From: Penium margaritaceum
Lineage: Eukaryota > Streptophyta > Zygnematophyceae > Desmidiales > Peniaceae
DNA length: 25,868 nucleotides
Assembly: GCA_023375785.1 (NCBI GenBank)
Contig: SZWC01004779.1
Span: forward strand, 59,590 to 85,457
Direction of reading: 5' to 3'
Of the stretch, positions 1 through 8,762 are shown piece after piece. How positions within the stretch are numbered: the first letter of the stretch is position 1; each line of letters opens with the position of its first letter. Under the pieces are notes generated by a model. The model did not search any database. It was not told where the DNA came from and saw only the letters and a program-made list of their open reading frames with translations. Position numbers and translations under genes: made by a program.

Positions 1-1672
1 GGTAAACTTTGACAACTCACAACACGAGTCACAAATGGTCATGGTGGAAGGTTATGGTTTGTGAATACTAGTTATCTACTAGCAAGTACAAATACTTTCA
101 ATATGTAGTGGCACAGTGTGGCTTCAATCCACAGTGACCAACCAAAGTATGCATATGTCACTAACCATGACGAACAAATTTTACTTAGTGTGGTCAACGT
201 TGAAAACGCATAACACGAGTCACAAATGGTCAGAGGGGAAAACAATGGATTGAGAAGCCTATGTATTGGCTAGAAAGGACAAAGAAATTCAATACGCAGT
301 GGCACGGTGTGGCTAATATGCACACCAAACAATCAAACTAGGCATATGTCACTGATCATGACCAGAGAATTTCAATATGGGTGGTCAACGTTGACCAACC
401 ATAACACGGGTCACAAACGATCAAGAGAGGAAACAGTGCTGTGAGATTATTGGTTCTCAACTAACAAGTACAACGACCTTCAGTCAGTAGTAGCACGGTG
501 TGGCTACCATGCACAATGACCAACCAAAGTAGGCATATGTACTGCCTTTGACCAAAGAAATCCGCTGTGTGTGGTCCACGTTGACAACTCATAAAACGAG
601 TCACAAATGGTCAAAGGGGGAAACAATGGTTTGGGAACACCATCAATAACATAGCAAGCACAAGGTGCTTCAATACGCCGTGGCACGGTGTGGAGACCAT
701 GCACGATGACCAACCAAAGTAGGCATGTGTCACTGACCATGACCAAATAATGTCACTAAGTGTGGTAAACTTTGACAACTCACAACACGAGTCACAAATG
801 GTCAGGGTGGAAGGTAATGGTTTGCGAATACTAGTTATATACTAGCAAGTACAAATACCTTCAATATGTAGTGGCACAATGTGGCCTCAATGCACAGTGA
901 CCAACCAAAGTATGCATATGTCACTAACCATGACAAACAAAATTCACTTTATGTGGTCAATGTTGAAAACGCATAACACGAGTCACAAATGGTCAGAGGG
1001 GAAAACAATGGATTGGGGACACTAGTTATCAACTAGCAAGTACAAAGACCTTAAACAAGCAGTGGCACGGTATGGCTAGCGTGTACAGTGAGAAACCAAA
1101 GGATGCATACGTCACTAACAACGACCGAATAAGTCCACTACGTGTGGTCAACATTGACAACTCATAACGTCAGTCCCAAATGGTTAGAGGGATAGACCAT
1201 GGTTTGGGAAGCATATGTATTGACTATAAAGGACAAAGAACTTCAATACGTAGTGGCACGGTGTGGCTTACATGCCCACCAAACAATCAAACTTGGCATA
1301 TGTCATTGATCATGACCACAGAATTTCAATATGGTTGGTCAACGTTGACCAACCATAACACGAGGCACAAACGGTAAGAAGAGGAAACAATGCTATGAGA
1401 ATATTGGTTCTCAACTACCAAGTACAATGACCTTCAGTCAGTAGTAGCACGGTGTGCTTACCATGCACAATGACCGACCAAAGTAGGCATATGTACTGCC
1501 CTTGACCAGAGAAATCTGCTGTGTGTGGTCAACGTTGACAACTCATAATACGAGTCACAAATGGTCAGAGGGGGAAACAATGGTTTGGGAATACTTGGTA
1601 TTGACTAGCAAGTACAAAGACCTTCGATAAGTGGTGGCACGGTATGGCTACCATGCACAATGACCAACAAAA
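1..1672. repeat. Satellite array, left arm (about 9 monomers of ~190 bp)
   Basis: Tandem monomers share anchors such as ACGAGTCACAAATGGTCAG and GGTCAACGTTGA every 190-191 bp. Five monomer types can be told apart. A starts GTAAACTTTGAC (at 2 and 765). B has CAACGTTGAAAACGC (about 193). C has TGGTCAACGTTGACCA (382 and 1336). D has GTTGACAACTCATAA (about 573 and 1529). E carries AACAAGCAGTGGCACGG (about 955-1146). The order is A-B-C-D (763 bp), then A-E-B'-C and a terminal variant D*. The final monomer is cut short near 1672. The sequence is AT-richer than the retrotransposon. Short open frames inside it are periodic by-products of the repeat. The window opens inside the array, so its true left end is not seen. 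Confidence 0.95.
382..397. repeat. Perfect 16-bp palindrome in C monomers
   Basis: TGGTCAACGTTGACCA is its own reverse complement. It occurs once in each C monomer: 382, 1336, 18522, 19283, 20046, 20809, 21572, 22528, 23281 and 24235. The last C monomer, near 25190, carries GCTGACC and breaks the palindrome. Other monomer types keep only half of it. A symmetric site phased once per higher-order unit could bind a dimeric protein, but no binding protein is known from this window. Confidence 0.9.
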
Positions 1673-1945
1673 AGATTTTTGTGTCATTGAATATCATAAA
1701 ACGAGTTTCACTGTGTCTTGTCAACTTTCCTTCTTACGGCTGGTCAATCGCAGCAATGGTTGAGAGGTTATTCAAGCTCGAAGTTGCAACATTCAAAACT
1801 TAGTCTGCGTCAATTGTTTATGAATAAACTGAAATTGTTATCATTCATCATTTTGAAAACTACCATATAATCTTACACCCCCTTATTTTATGCCCTTTAC
1901 CCATAGGAACCCTTATAATTTCATTTGGACAACATATGAACACCA
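1673..1945. repeat. AT-rich array-flanking segment, left copy
   Basis: This segment directly follows the truncated last monomer and is no longer satellite. It is AT-rich with short runs of A and T, and I see no convincing gene. A near-identical copy lies at 25528-25797, in the same orientation and again directly after the terminal D* monomer. By eye about 4% of positions differ, mainly scattered substitutions around 1795-1875. The segment is therefore part of a recurring array-end module rather than unique flanking DNA. Confidence 0.85.
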
Positions 1946-2018
1946 TGTGAGTTGGCTTAGTGCTTATAGAGTTAGATTCTGGAGCGATAGGTCCTGGGTT
2001 TGAATCCTCGTATGCGCA
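1946..2018 (+). other. tRNA-like sequence with Pol III A and B boxes (tRNA pseudogene or SINE head)
   Basis: An A-box match, TGGCTTAGTGC, lies at 1953-1963 and a B-box match, GGTTTGAATCC, at 1997-2007. The 33-bp gap is normal for tRNA genes and tRNA-derived SINEs. Folding by hand gives a weak D stem with wobble pairs, a T stem with one mismatch, and an acceptor stem that pairs only with a one-base shift and one mismatch. The anticodon stem is poorly paired, so a working tRNA is unlikely. The same sequence recurs at 25798-25868, where one change (T to C, matching position 2013) improves the acceptor pairing. Confidence 0.75.
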
Positions 2019-2121
2019 ATATAGAATAAGCTCGCGACCTGGAGGAGGGGGGGGGGGGGCGGCCGTGTTGTGCTACCTCAACTCTACCTTCAAGCCTAAG
2101 CCATGGAGGGGTAGGGGAGTG
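2019..2121. other. Spacer with G13 tract before the 5' LTR
   Basis: This short segment joins the tRNA-like sequence to the 5' LTR. It holds an uninterrupted run of 13 G at 2047-2059, then a mixed stretch ending in purine-rich GGAGGGGTAGGGGAGTG beside the LTR. If the tRNA-like part is a SINE head, this would be part of its body. The window ends before the second copy reaches this point, so that cannot be tested here. Confidence 0.6.
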
Positions 2122-2825
2122 TGTCAGGCGAGGATCCACCACGTCTCCGCTGAGGAGAAGATGGATCCGCGGAGGGAAAATCGCTGCTTCACACAGATCC
2201 GCGGAACGAGGCTTCCGCAGCCTGAGGACTGCGGAGGAAGAAAAAGGGAAATCGCGGAGCACCGGGGAACGCGCAAGGCATGCTGGCTCCCGCGATAAGA
2301 TTGCGGTAGAGCGTGGGGTGGCACGGAATCCAGCCGTGATAAAGGAAAAAGGCGGGAAAGCTGCCACCAAGGAGCAGGAATTGCCGGTGAACTGTCAACG
2401 GCTGTTCGAAAGAATGGCTGCGGAGAAGCCAAAACGGGCGGGACAGCAGGGTGGGAATCCGCGGTGAAGAGAGAACCAGAGTCATGCCGCGGAGAAGATG
2501 GAGCGCCGGACGTGCGGAAACACACGACGCCAGGACCAGAGGTCAGGCAGGAGCATGACCAATGAGGGCTCAAGGGAGCGGCGGTGATCAAGGAGGAGAC
2601 CGGGGGGACGCACCGCACGAAGACGAAGATTCAAGGAAGAACACAAGACTGCAAGCGCCCAAGCCGCGTATTAGAGGAAGATGTAATAAAAGCACAGGAA
2701 ATGTGGTATTAAAGTGTGTGTGTGTGTGTGGGACAAGACCCGCGGTGCGTGTGGCGCGCCGCGCGGAGTCCAAGAAAGGGGAAAGAGGGATGGAAGTTGT
2801 AGGAAAAGGACTAGCTTTTGGTAGA

Positions 2826-2831
2826 TAAAAA
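2826..2831 (+). promoter_or_regulatory. Damaged TATA-like element in 5' LTR
   Basis: This copy reads GATAAAAAGTAG where the 3' LTR reads GATATAAAGTAG. One T-to-A change has removed the TATAAA match. If this is the element's promoter, transcription would start around 2855, making the upstream part U3. That assignment is inferred from position and motif only. Confidence 0.4.
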
Positions 2832-3233
2832 GTAGTAACGTAGCGGAGGAACCATTGTGATCAGAGATCTGACTTATGATGAGAGATGCTCACCTTTTGC
2901 CCAATGCAAGCCTATTTCCCCTCATGAGCCTGAGAATCCTGACTGATGCGGAACTTGATTGTCTCCATCCATCTGATTAATCCACGCGAGTGTTAGCGTG
3001 ATTCACACCCAGGCTCCATCTGCTAACATCCGCACCACAGGAGGAAGTTTCAGACCTGCTCTCCGCGGAATTGTTTCGCGGAGGACGAATACTTGCCCTG
3101 CGGATGTGTGAGGAATACACTGCTCAATCCACCCCTCCTGAGAACAACCAAAGATCCCGCTGAGTGCTGTCATCACCAGGGAACACAAGTTGGGTGAAGC
3201 GTGCTGTTGGCAACTCCGCGGCCTTGCACACGA

Positions 3234-3254
3234 CCGCGGAACGGGGTTCCGCGG
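3234..3254 (+). other. Perfect 9-bp hairpin in 5' LTR
   Basis: The arms CCGCGGAAC and GTTCCGCGG are perfectly complementary around a GGG loop. The same hairpin is fully conserved in the 3' LTR at 17418-17438, although the LTRs have diverged by several percent. It lies downstream of the TATA-like site, so it would be in the transcript. A second inverted repeat, CTCCGCG...CGCGGAG, lies upstream at 3061-3083. Confidence 0.65.
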
Positions 3255-3501
3255 GTAGAGGAGTCAGAGGCAACGAGGTGGCGGACTCTCGTATTGGCAA
3301 GGAGGAAGTCGCGGAGCACTACCCACGGCTAGAACCCAGAAGGTGTGAAGCATCCGCGGAAGATGAGGAGAGGTAGCATAGAAGCAACCAGCGGGTGCTA
3401 CCCTGAATCGCGGAACGGCAAGATCGCGGAGCAAACCAAACGCGGAGTCAGAGAGTACGGAAGTAAAATTATGTGCGGCAAAATTGGGGTTATCAGTGTC
3501 A

Positions 3502-3519
3502 TGGTGCGGTGAGCGTGGA
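3502..3519 (+). other. Candidate primer binding site
   Basis: The sequence right after the 5' LTR starts TGGTGCGGTGAGCG. A leading TGG pairs with the CCA end of a tRNA, as expected of a minus-strand primer site. It does not match the initiator-Met site TGGTATCAGAGC common in plant elements, and I cannot name the primer tRNA. GTATCAG does occur just inside the 3' LTR end, and TTATCAG at the matching place in the 5' copy. Confidence 0.5.
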
Positions 3520-3573
3520 GAGTTCTTTGCTCTTTGCTGGAAGAACTGCACGAGCCTTCAGATTCAGTCATAC

Positions 3574-6309
3574 ATGTCGGCAGCCAGCTTCGTTCATCAG
3601 GACACGCGGAGGCGACACCAGCAGCATTCGCAGCAAGCTTCCATACGCCACTTCTTGCCACGGCGTGCAGCCACGCAGGCGAGCAACAGGGAGACCTCGC
3701 CCACACCCTCTCGCACGCCTGTCAGTTCATCGCCGGGTGCGGGCCCATTGGGACAGCACCGAAGAGTCATTGAGTGGCTGGAGCAGCTACACTAGCGGCG
3801 TATCATGAAAGCACTACAGGACCGTGTGAAGGTGGAAAGCGTACACAGCCAAGATGTGCGCGGAACTCACCAGCTCCAGGTCAACGACTCTATGGAGCAC
3901 AGGTGGTTTTCCAATGTGCCACCGCCAGCAGACGGACTCTCCGAGACCGGGAGATCATTGGCATATCAAGGGCCGGTCTACCAGCGGCGCGGCGGAATGC
4001 AGCAGTCATGGTTGGCGGAAGAGGATCACCTGTCATCCGCGTCCTTAGCAGGGATTACAACCTCCTTGATCCCTCTCGTCTCCAGAGAGCCAACCTTTGG
4101 GGTGACCCACCGCCATCTAGCACTGCCAGGAGGTGTGCCCGCGGAGCGACCACCTTCAATAAAGGGAGAAAGGGGGCTAAGACAGCCTCTGCAGGAAGTA
4201 TGCACCGAACAGCCGAGCGGGTCACCTGTGATGCCGGAGACGAGGCAGTAGGTCCACCCACCCACAGCAGAACACGCGGAGGGGGGTCCGACAGCCGGGG
4301 TTGGACGGCCCAACGCGATGGAAGGAATATCTCTACAAGTGAATCCGCGGTTGACTGCCACGGACACCCCCGTAACACCAAGCGTGAGGGCAACGGCGAG
4401 TCACGACCCACAATTCACAGGATGGCAAGGGACACCACAACGGGAACAGAGAGGGGGCATGGTGCATCAACCCCCCCTAATTTTGCAGCCATCCCACGCA
4501 ACCTAGTAGCCACTTACAGGGCCCCAGCCACAGCCCAACCCTGCATTGCAAGGGACTCTGCCGCATGCGGGGTCCGCGACGATCTCTTCCACCACAGCTT
4601 TACCAGGTTGGATGATGATGGGCACCTGGGCGATGCCCTCCGCGGCAGGAGTGCTGCCACAAGCACCCATGCAGCAGATACCGTCACAGCAACCAGCGGC
4701 TCCTATGACATCGCAACTAATGCCCGTGGTGGTCGGACACCCAGTTTACCAGCAGCAACCGACGGGTACCGCACCAGCTGGGATCGCGGTCCATCCAGCA
4801 CAACCTGCCAGCCAGATGCAACTGACAATACCCCACTCCACCTACCCTGCTCTCCCGCCAAATCCAGCGACCACCATGGCCCCTGCGGCGTCTACCGCCA
4901 CTCCGCTCTACCACTCTGCGGTGTCACACCCTCTACCTCAGGGGTACTGGCTGCCAGGACATTGTCCCCGCTGCCCCGAACACACAGGCACCGCCCTTTG
5001 GGACTATCTTCTACTCCGCACCCTATGCGACGCAGGCCACCCCTGCGACTCATTATTATGCTCTTCCGGTGACAGCCCCAATGGGCAACCCCACACCTGC
5101 ACCCCAGGGGCAGCCACAAACTAGCCACGTGGACTATTCGGCAATCACAGCTCCTCATCCCAGTCCCCCCCTTTCAGCCCCGCACCCATTCTCCGCGGCA
5201 ACATCCATGGCCAATCGAAATACTGTGCCTCAGCTGTAGTACGTACGCACACAGCCAGCCAACATTCCGCGGCTGGAGATCTTCAAAGGGACCCCCGAAG
5301 TGGACCCATGGACGTGGTTGAAGCAGATCACGATACACGCAAGCATTGGGCGGATCCCACCAGACCTTTGCCTGGCCACCGCGAAGCTCCATCTTCAGGG
5401 CGCGGTGGAGGACTGGTACAATGCGCGAGCGCCGTTCAACTCCTTTGAGGATTTTGGCAACGCGCTGATCGAGCGCTTCAAGCGGCTGACCAAGGAAGAA
5501 GCACTCCGTAAAGTTGAAAAGGAGGTCATACGGAAGGACACCGACATCCGGAGGTTCCTAGATCAGTCCCTCACTTGGACATCAATTGCGAAGAACCCTC
5601 CAGGCGAAGGACTGCCGCTGTGGGTCCTCCTGCAAAATCTCATCCGTGCACTTCTCGATGAGATCAGCAGCTTGATGATCCCTGAGTGCTACCAATCACT
5701 ACAGGATGCGGTGTAGGACGCCACAGCCATTTCCACGCGACAACGGTCAATGCGGCAGCATCAGGGTGGAGATTCTCATGCTCCAGCACCAGCGGCACAG
5801 GCCTCCCAACCCAAGCCTAAGGCATGCTACACTTGCCAGAGCCTGGAACACATTGCTCGCGATTGTCCGCGCAAAAGAAAGGGTGTTATGCAAACCGATC
5901 CCGTACAGCAGGATCCCATGGTGCAGCAGTGGCACCGGTACTACAATCAACCATGGCAGGACCAACAACATCAGCAGCAGACGCAAGCTGGGCGGCAGGC
6001 ACCGGATCATCAAACCCAGACTGCCCGGGAGGGCAAGGCATTGTGCCCAACCCACAGGCACCCGCGAACTCCACGAGCGGAGCTCGCAATGTCAAGCTGG
6101 GGCTGCCGATGGCGGTGGACGAGACTACAGAGTTGCCCCCCACTGCAACAGAGACCGATCTTATTGCAAGAGCCCAAGAATTGGGCCTGCGCGGGTGGGA
6201 CATATAGATGGCCGCCAGAGTGCAGGAAGATATGCGGCGCAAGGCTGAGGCCGTAGAGGAACGATTGCAAGAAGCAATTCCTAAGCGTACCGTCGTGCCG
6301 GAGAAATGA
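3574..6309 (+). pseudogene. gag: gag polyprotein region, broken
   Basis: It encodes the structural particle protein. The first part (3574 to about 4950, frame 1) is rich in Pro and Gln with little structure and carries TAG at 3793, 4249, 4504 and 4507. I start at the ATG at 3574 because this frame continues into the Pro/Gln-rich stretch; the start is uncertain. The reading then moves to frame 2 near 4930-4975. The retrotransposon gag domain lies at about 5243-5716, with a core around PWTWLKQI and EDWYNARAPF, and TAG at 5237 and 5714. A CCHC knuckle follows at 5825-5866. Another shift to frame 1 near 5960-6040 leads to a helical tail with TAG at 6205 and a TGA at 6307. An open frame at 3774-5072 in frame 3 is a shadow with no protein-like composition. 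Confidence 0.85.
5825..5866 (+). other. Gag zinc knuckle (CCHC)
   Basis: CYTCQSLEHIARDC fits the C-x2-C-x4-H-x4-C pattern of retroviral and retrotransposon nucleocapsid knuckles, which bind the packaged RNA. It lies in frame 2, downstream of the gag domain and its amber stop at 5714. All four metal ligands are intact. Confidence 0.92.
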
Positions 6310-7211
6310 CGGCACACAAAACCACCACCCACAGCGGAAAAGTAACCTCTCCATCTTCGCCGGCACCACTGGCAGCTCCAGCGGCGGCGGAGGGCAGCAG
6401 TGATCCCGTCCGACGTCTATTTACGACTCCCATCGCGGAAGTCAACTTCTTTGAGTTCCTCCGCATTCACCCACAGATTGCACCGCGACTAAAGGAAGCG
6501 TTCTCCAGAGCCAATCGACGCCTCCAAGCTGTGGACATCTCCCTCAGCTGCACCGCGCCCACCGCGGGCACGCAGAACACCCGCCGTGTGGTGCCTGATA
6601 CTTTGCTCGCACTGAGCCTTGCAGAAGAGGAGTGGGGATGGGCACCGCAGGCCCTGGAGCCACCACGTCGGGACGACAATCATTATGAGGTCGCCTGCTG
6701 CATGGTTTGGATATGCGGAAGGAAGTTCTTGGCCATAATTGACACAGGGGCCACTCACACCACTGTGGCATTCTGCGTCCTCCTCGTGGTCGGGTGGACA
6801 GACCGCATCCTCCCTACCCGACGCCTGTTCACCAACTCAGCGGGCGGAATGGACTATGGGGATGGGGAGGTTCACGGCCTATCAATACAGGTGGGACCTC
6901 TTCATGAACCAGTAAACGTCCAAGTCACGCGGGCAAGGACGTACGACGTACTCCTGGGCATGGATTACCTGGTACCGCGACGGGCCAACCTTTTTTTCTT
7001 CCTCGGAATCATGCAACTTAGCTCGGCATCTGGGGAAGACGCGTTCTGCCCCATTACCATCGGAGACAGGGAAGCGGTTCCTGTGACTGGCGGCGAGTCT
7101 TTCTCCCTCTTGGATGCAGTGGCGGAGGACTCTCAAGTTCATGGGAATAGGCTGCCGTCCATCACAACTGACCTGCCTGCTGCGGAAGAGGTCACAACAA
7201 GAGACTGGTAG
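6306..7211 (+). pseudogene. pol: pol: first aspartic protease (PR1) with N-terminal extension
   Basis: A retropepsin-type protease that would process the polyprotein. The catalytic DTG is at 6741-6749 in the context VWICGRKF...DTGATHTT. A C-terminal RTYDVLLGMDYL matches the usual second conserved region. About 145 residues precede the active site, starting from an ATG whose last two bases and the next A form the TGA that ends gag (ATGA overlap, 6306-6309). The pre-protease part contains FEFLRIHP and LSCTAP, which recur before the second protease copy. The frame ends at TAG 7209, probably once CAG, and continues in phase toward the reverse transcriptase. Confidence 0.88.
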
Positions 7212-7571
7212 GAATTCGCGGGGGAGTCAAGCGAGCCCGGAGTGCAAACCAACCTCCTGGGACTGTGGCAGAGGGGACAACGAGTCCTAGGAGATGGCCA
7301 TCAGCTCAAGGAAGAAGAGGAATTCTACCCACTCCGCGAAACAGCACCACCACTACCACCGCATTGGGATCACATGCTCCACTCACGACTCTTGCCCGCA
7401 CAAAAGCAGGATTTGTGTGAGCTGCTCGATGCATTCGCGGACATCTTCGCTGGTTCCGTGGTTGACCTAGGGGCTGTGGAAGCCTTCCATGTCATCTCCA
7501 CGGGGGATTCCGCGCCCACAAAACAGAAGGTGCGACGCATCCTTCCGGAGCAGGAGAAGATCATCACATAG
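7212..7571 (+). pseudogene. pol: pol: protease to reverse transcriptase connector
   Basis: Frame 3 continues without a shift from the protease. It includes DLCELLDAFADIFA, similar to the helix that typically precedes the reverse transcriptase in Ty3/gypsy Pol, and TKQKVRRILPEQEKIIT just before a TAG at 7569. Sequence on both sides of that TAG reads as one segment in the same phase, so the stop looks like a point change in a once continuous frame, not a gene end. Confidence 0.8.
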
Positions 7572-8296
7572 GGGCTCGCGGAGCTCAAGGCGCAGGGGGT
7601 GATTGTCCCAATCGTTAGTCCCTGGCGTGCCAACTTGGTCATCATCGGGAAGTCGGACGGGTCTAAGCGATTCTGCGTTGACTTTTGCGATCTCAACCGT
7701 GTGACCGAGGAAGATGCGTACCCCATGTCCCTGATTGTCGACATACAGGAGCGCCAGCAGGGTCGCAGATGGTTTGCAAAGCTCGACGTGAAGGCGGCCT
7801 TTCACGCCGTCCCAATGCACCCGGATTCTATCGCCAAGACTGCGTTTGTGACACCAGAAGGCTTATATGCATTTACACGTATGCCCTTTGGACTCCGCAA
7901 TGCAAGCGCGACATTTCAGCGGGTCATGGATTCTACCCTTCGCGGAATCCCCAATGTCAGCTGCTACATCGACAATATCATGGTCGCAGGTCACACCTTC
8001 AAGGAACTGTTCTCCTCCCTAGCTGCAGTCTTTGCTGCCCTCCGCAGAGCCAACTTGAAGCTCAAGGCGGCCAAGTGCTCTATCGGGGCCGCGGAAATGG
8101 AGTTCCTGGGTTTTAGAATGAGCGCGGATGGCATCAAGACCGATCCAAAGAAGATAGCGGCAGTTCAGGAATGGCGTCAGCCCACTTCCGCGGGACAGGT
8201 CAAAATCTTCCTGGGTTTCCTCTCATTCTACCGGAAGTTTGTGCGTGACCACGCGTGCATCATCAAGCCACTCCAGGAGTTGACGCACCAGGACGT
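7572..8296 (+). pseudogene. pol: pol: reverse transcriptase (Ty3/gypsy), active site YIDN
   Basis: RNA-dependent DNA polymerase of the element. Motifs appear in order: GKSDGSKRFCVDFCDLN (fingers), FAKLDVKAAFH (motif A with catalytic Asp), TRMPFGLRNASATFQ, CYIDNIMVAG at 7962-7991, FLGFRMSADGIK, and GFLSFYRKFV (connection). The catalytic YxDD has become YIDN: the codon at 7974-7976 is AAT where GAT or GAC is expected. A GAT-to-AAT change would be a G-to-A at a CpG (GACGAT to GACAAT). Near 8280-8300 the frame shifts from 3 to 2, between QELTH and GRAFEWTS. Even without the stops this copy should lack polymerase activity. Confidence 0.93.
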
Positions 8297-8762
8297 GCAT
8301 TCGAATGGACGTCGGCGTGCGCGGACGCCTGGAAGGAAATCAAGCACCGTGTCGTTACCGTACCTATGCTCGAGTTCCCCGACTTCAACCTACCGTTCTC
8401 CATCACCACCGATTGGTCGAGGGACGGACTTGGGGCCATTCTCTCCCAGACGGTGCAGGAACCCACACAGAAGGTGATTGCCTACGCGAGTCGTGCCCTC
8501 ACGGAAGGAGAGCGGAAGTACCCTGCGGTGAAGGGCGAATGCCTGGCTATCCTTTGGGCACTCCAACACTTCCGCGATTACATCAAGAATGGCAAGCCGT
8601 TCACGGTTTTTACAGACCATCAGGCGCTACACTGGCTTCTAACTACTCAGAACCATGAGGGCATCCTAGCCAAGTGGGCACTCCTTCTCCAGGGTTACAA
8701 CATGAAGATCAAGTATCAGCATGCACTTGCAAACCGCAACGCGGATGCCCTGAGCCGACTTC
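8297..8762 (+). pseudogene. pol: pol: RNase H
   Basis: Ribonuclease H domain that removes RNA from the RNA:DNA hybrid. It is in frame 2 and starts at GRAFEWTSACADAW. Acidic catalytic positions are visible: Asp in TTDWSRDGLGAILSQ (8411-8413), Glu in VKGECLAILWAL (8537-8539) and Asp in FTVFTDHQALHWLL (8615-8617). It ends with the typical ANRNADALSRL at about 8730-8762. In ordinary Ty3/gypsy elements the integrase zinc domain follows within about 100 residues. Here the frame runs on without a stop into a second protease copy. Confidence 0.92.

Larger units (their letters stand above)
2122..3501 (+). repeat. 5' long terminal repeat (1,380 bp)
   Basis: It begins TGTCAGGC and ends GTGTCA, giving the TG...CA ends expected of an LTR. 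It matches 16308-17687 along its whole length with the same total length. It is crowded with the motif CGCGGA and the palindrome CCGCGG. It carries a (GT)8 run near 2714-2730, an AATAAA at 2685-2690 (not conserved in the 3' copy), a damaged TATA-like site near 2826, and two strong inverted repeats at 3061-3083 and 3234-3254. Open frames crossing it on either strand match no protein I know. Confidence 0.93.

Noticed and set aside
1946..2018. Functional tRNA gene
   Set aside because: The anticodon stem does not pair well and the acceptor stem needs a shift; only the promoter boxes are convincing.
2685..2690. AATAAA polyadenylation signal in the 5' LTR
   Set aside because: The 3' LTR does not keep it, and it lies upstream of the TATA-like site, where a 3'-end signal is not expected.
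3774..5072. Long open frame of 432 codons across the gag N-terminal region
   Set aside because: Its translation is rich in Arg, Ser, Thr and Cys without motifs, while the overlapping frame 1 gives a Pro/Gln-rich sequence that leads into gag. It is a shadow frame opened by GC-rich composition.
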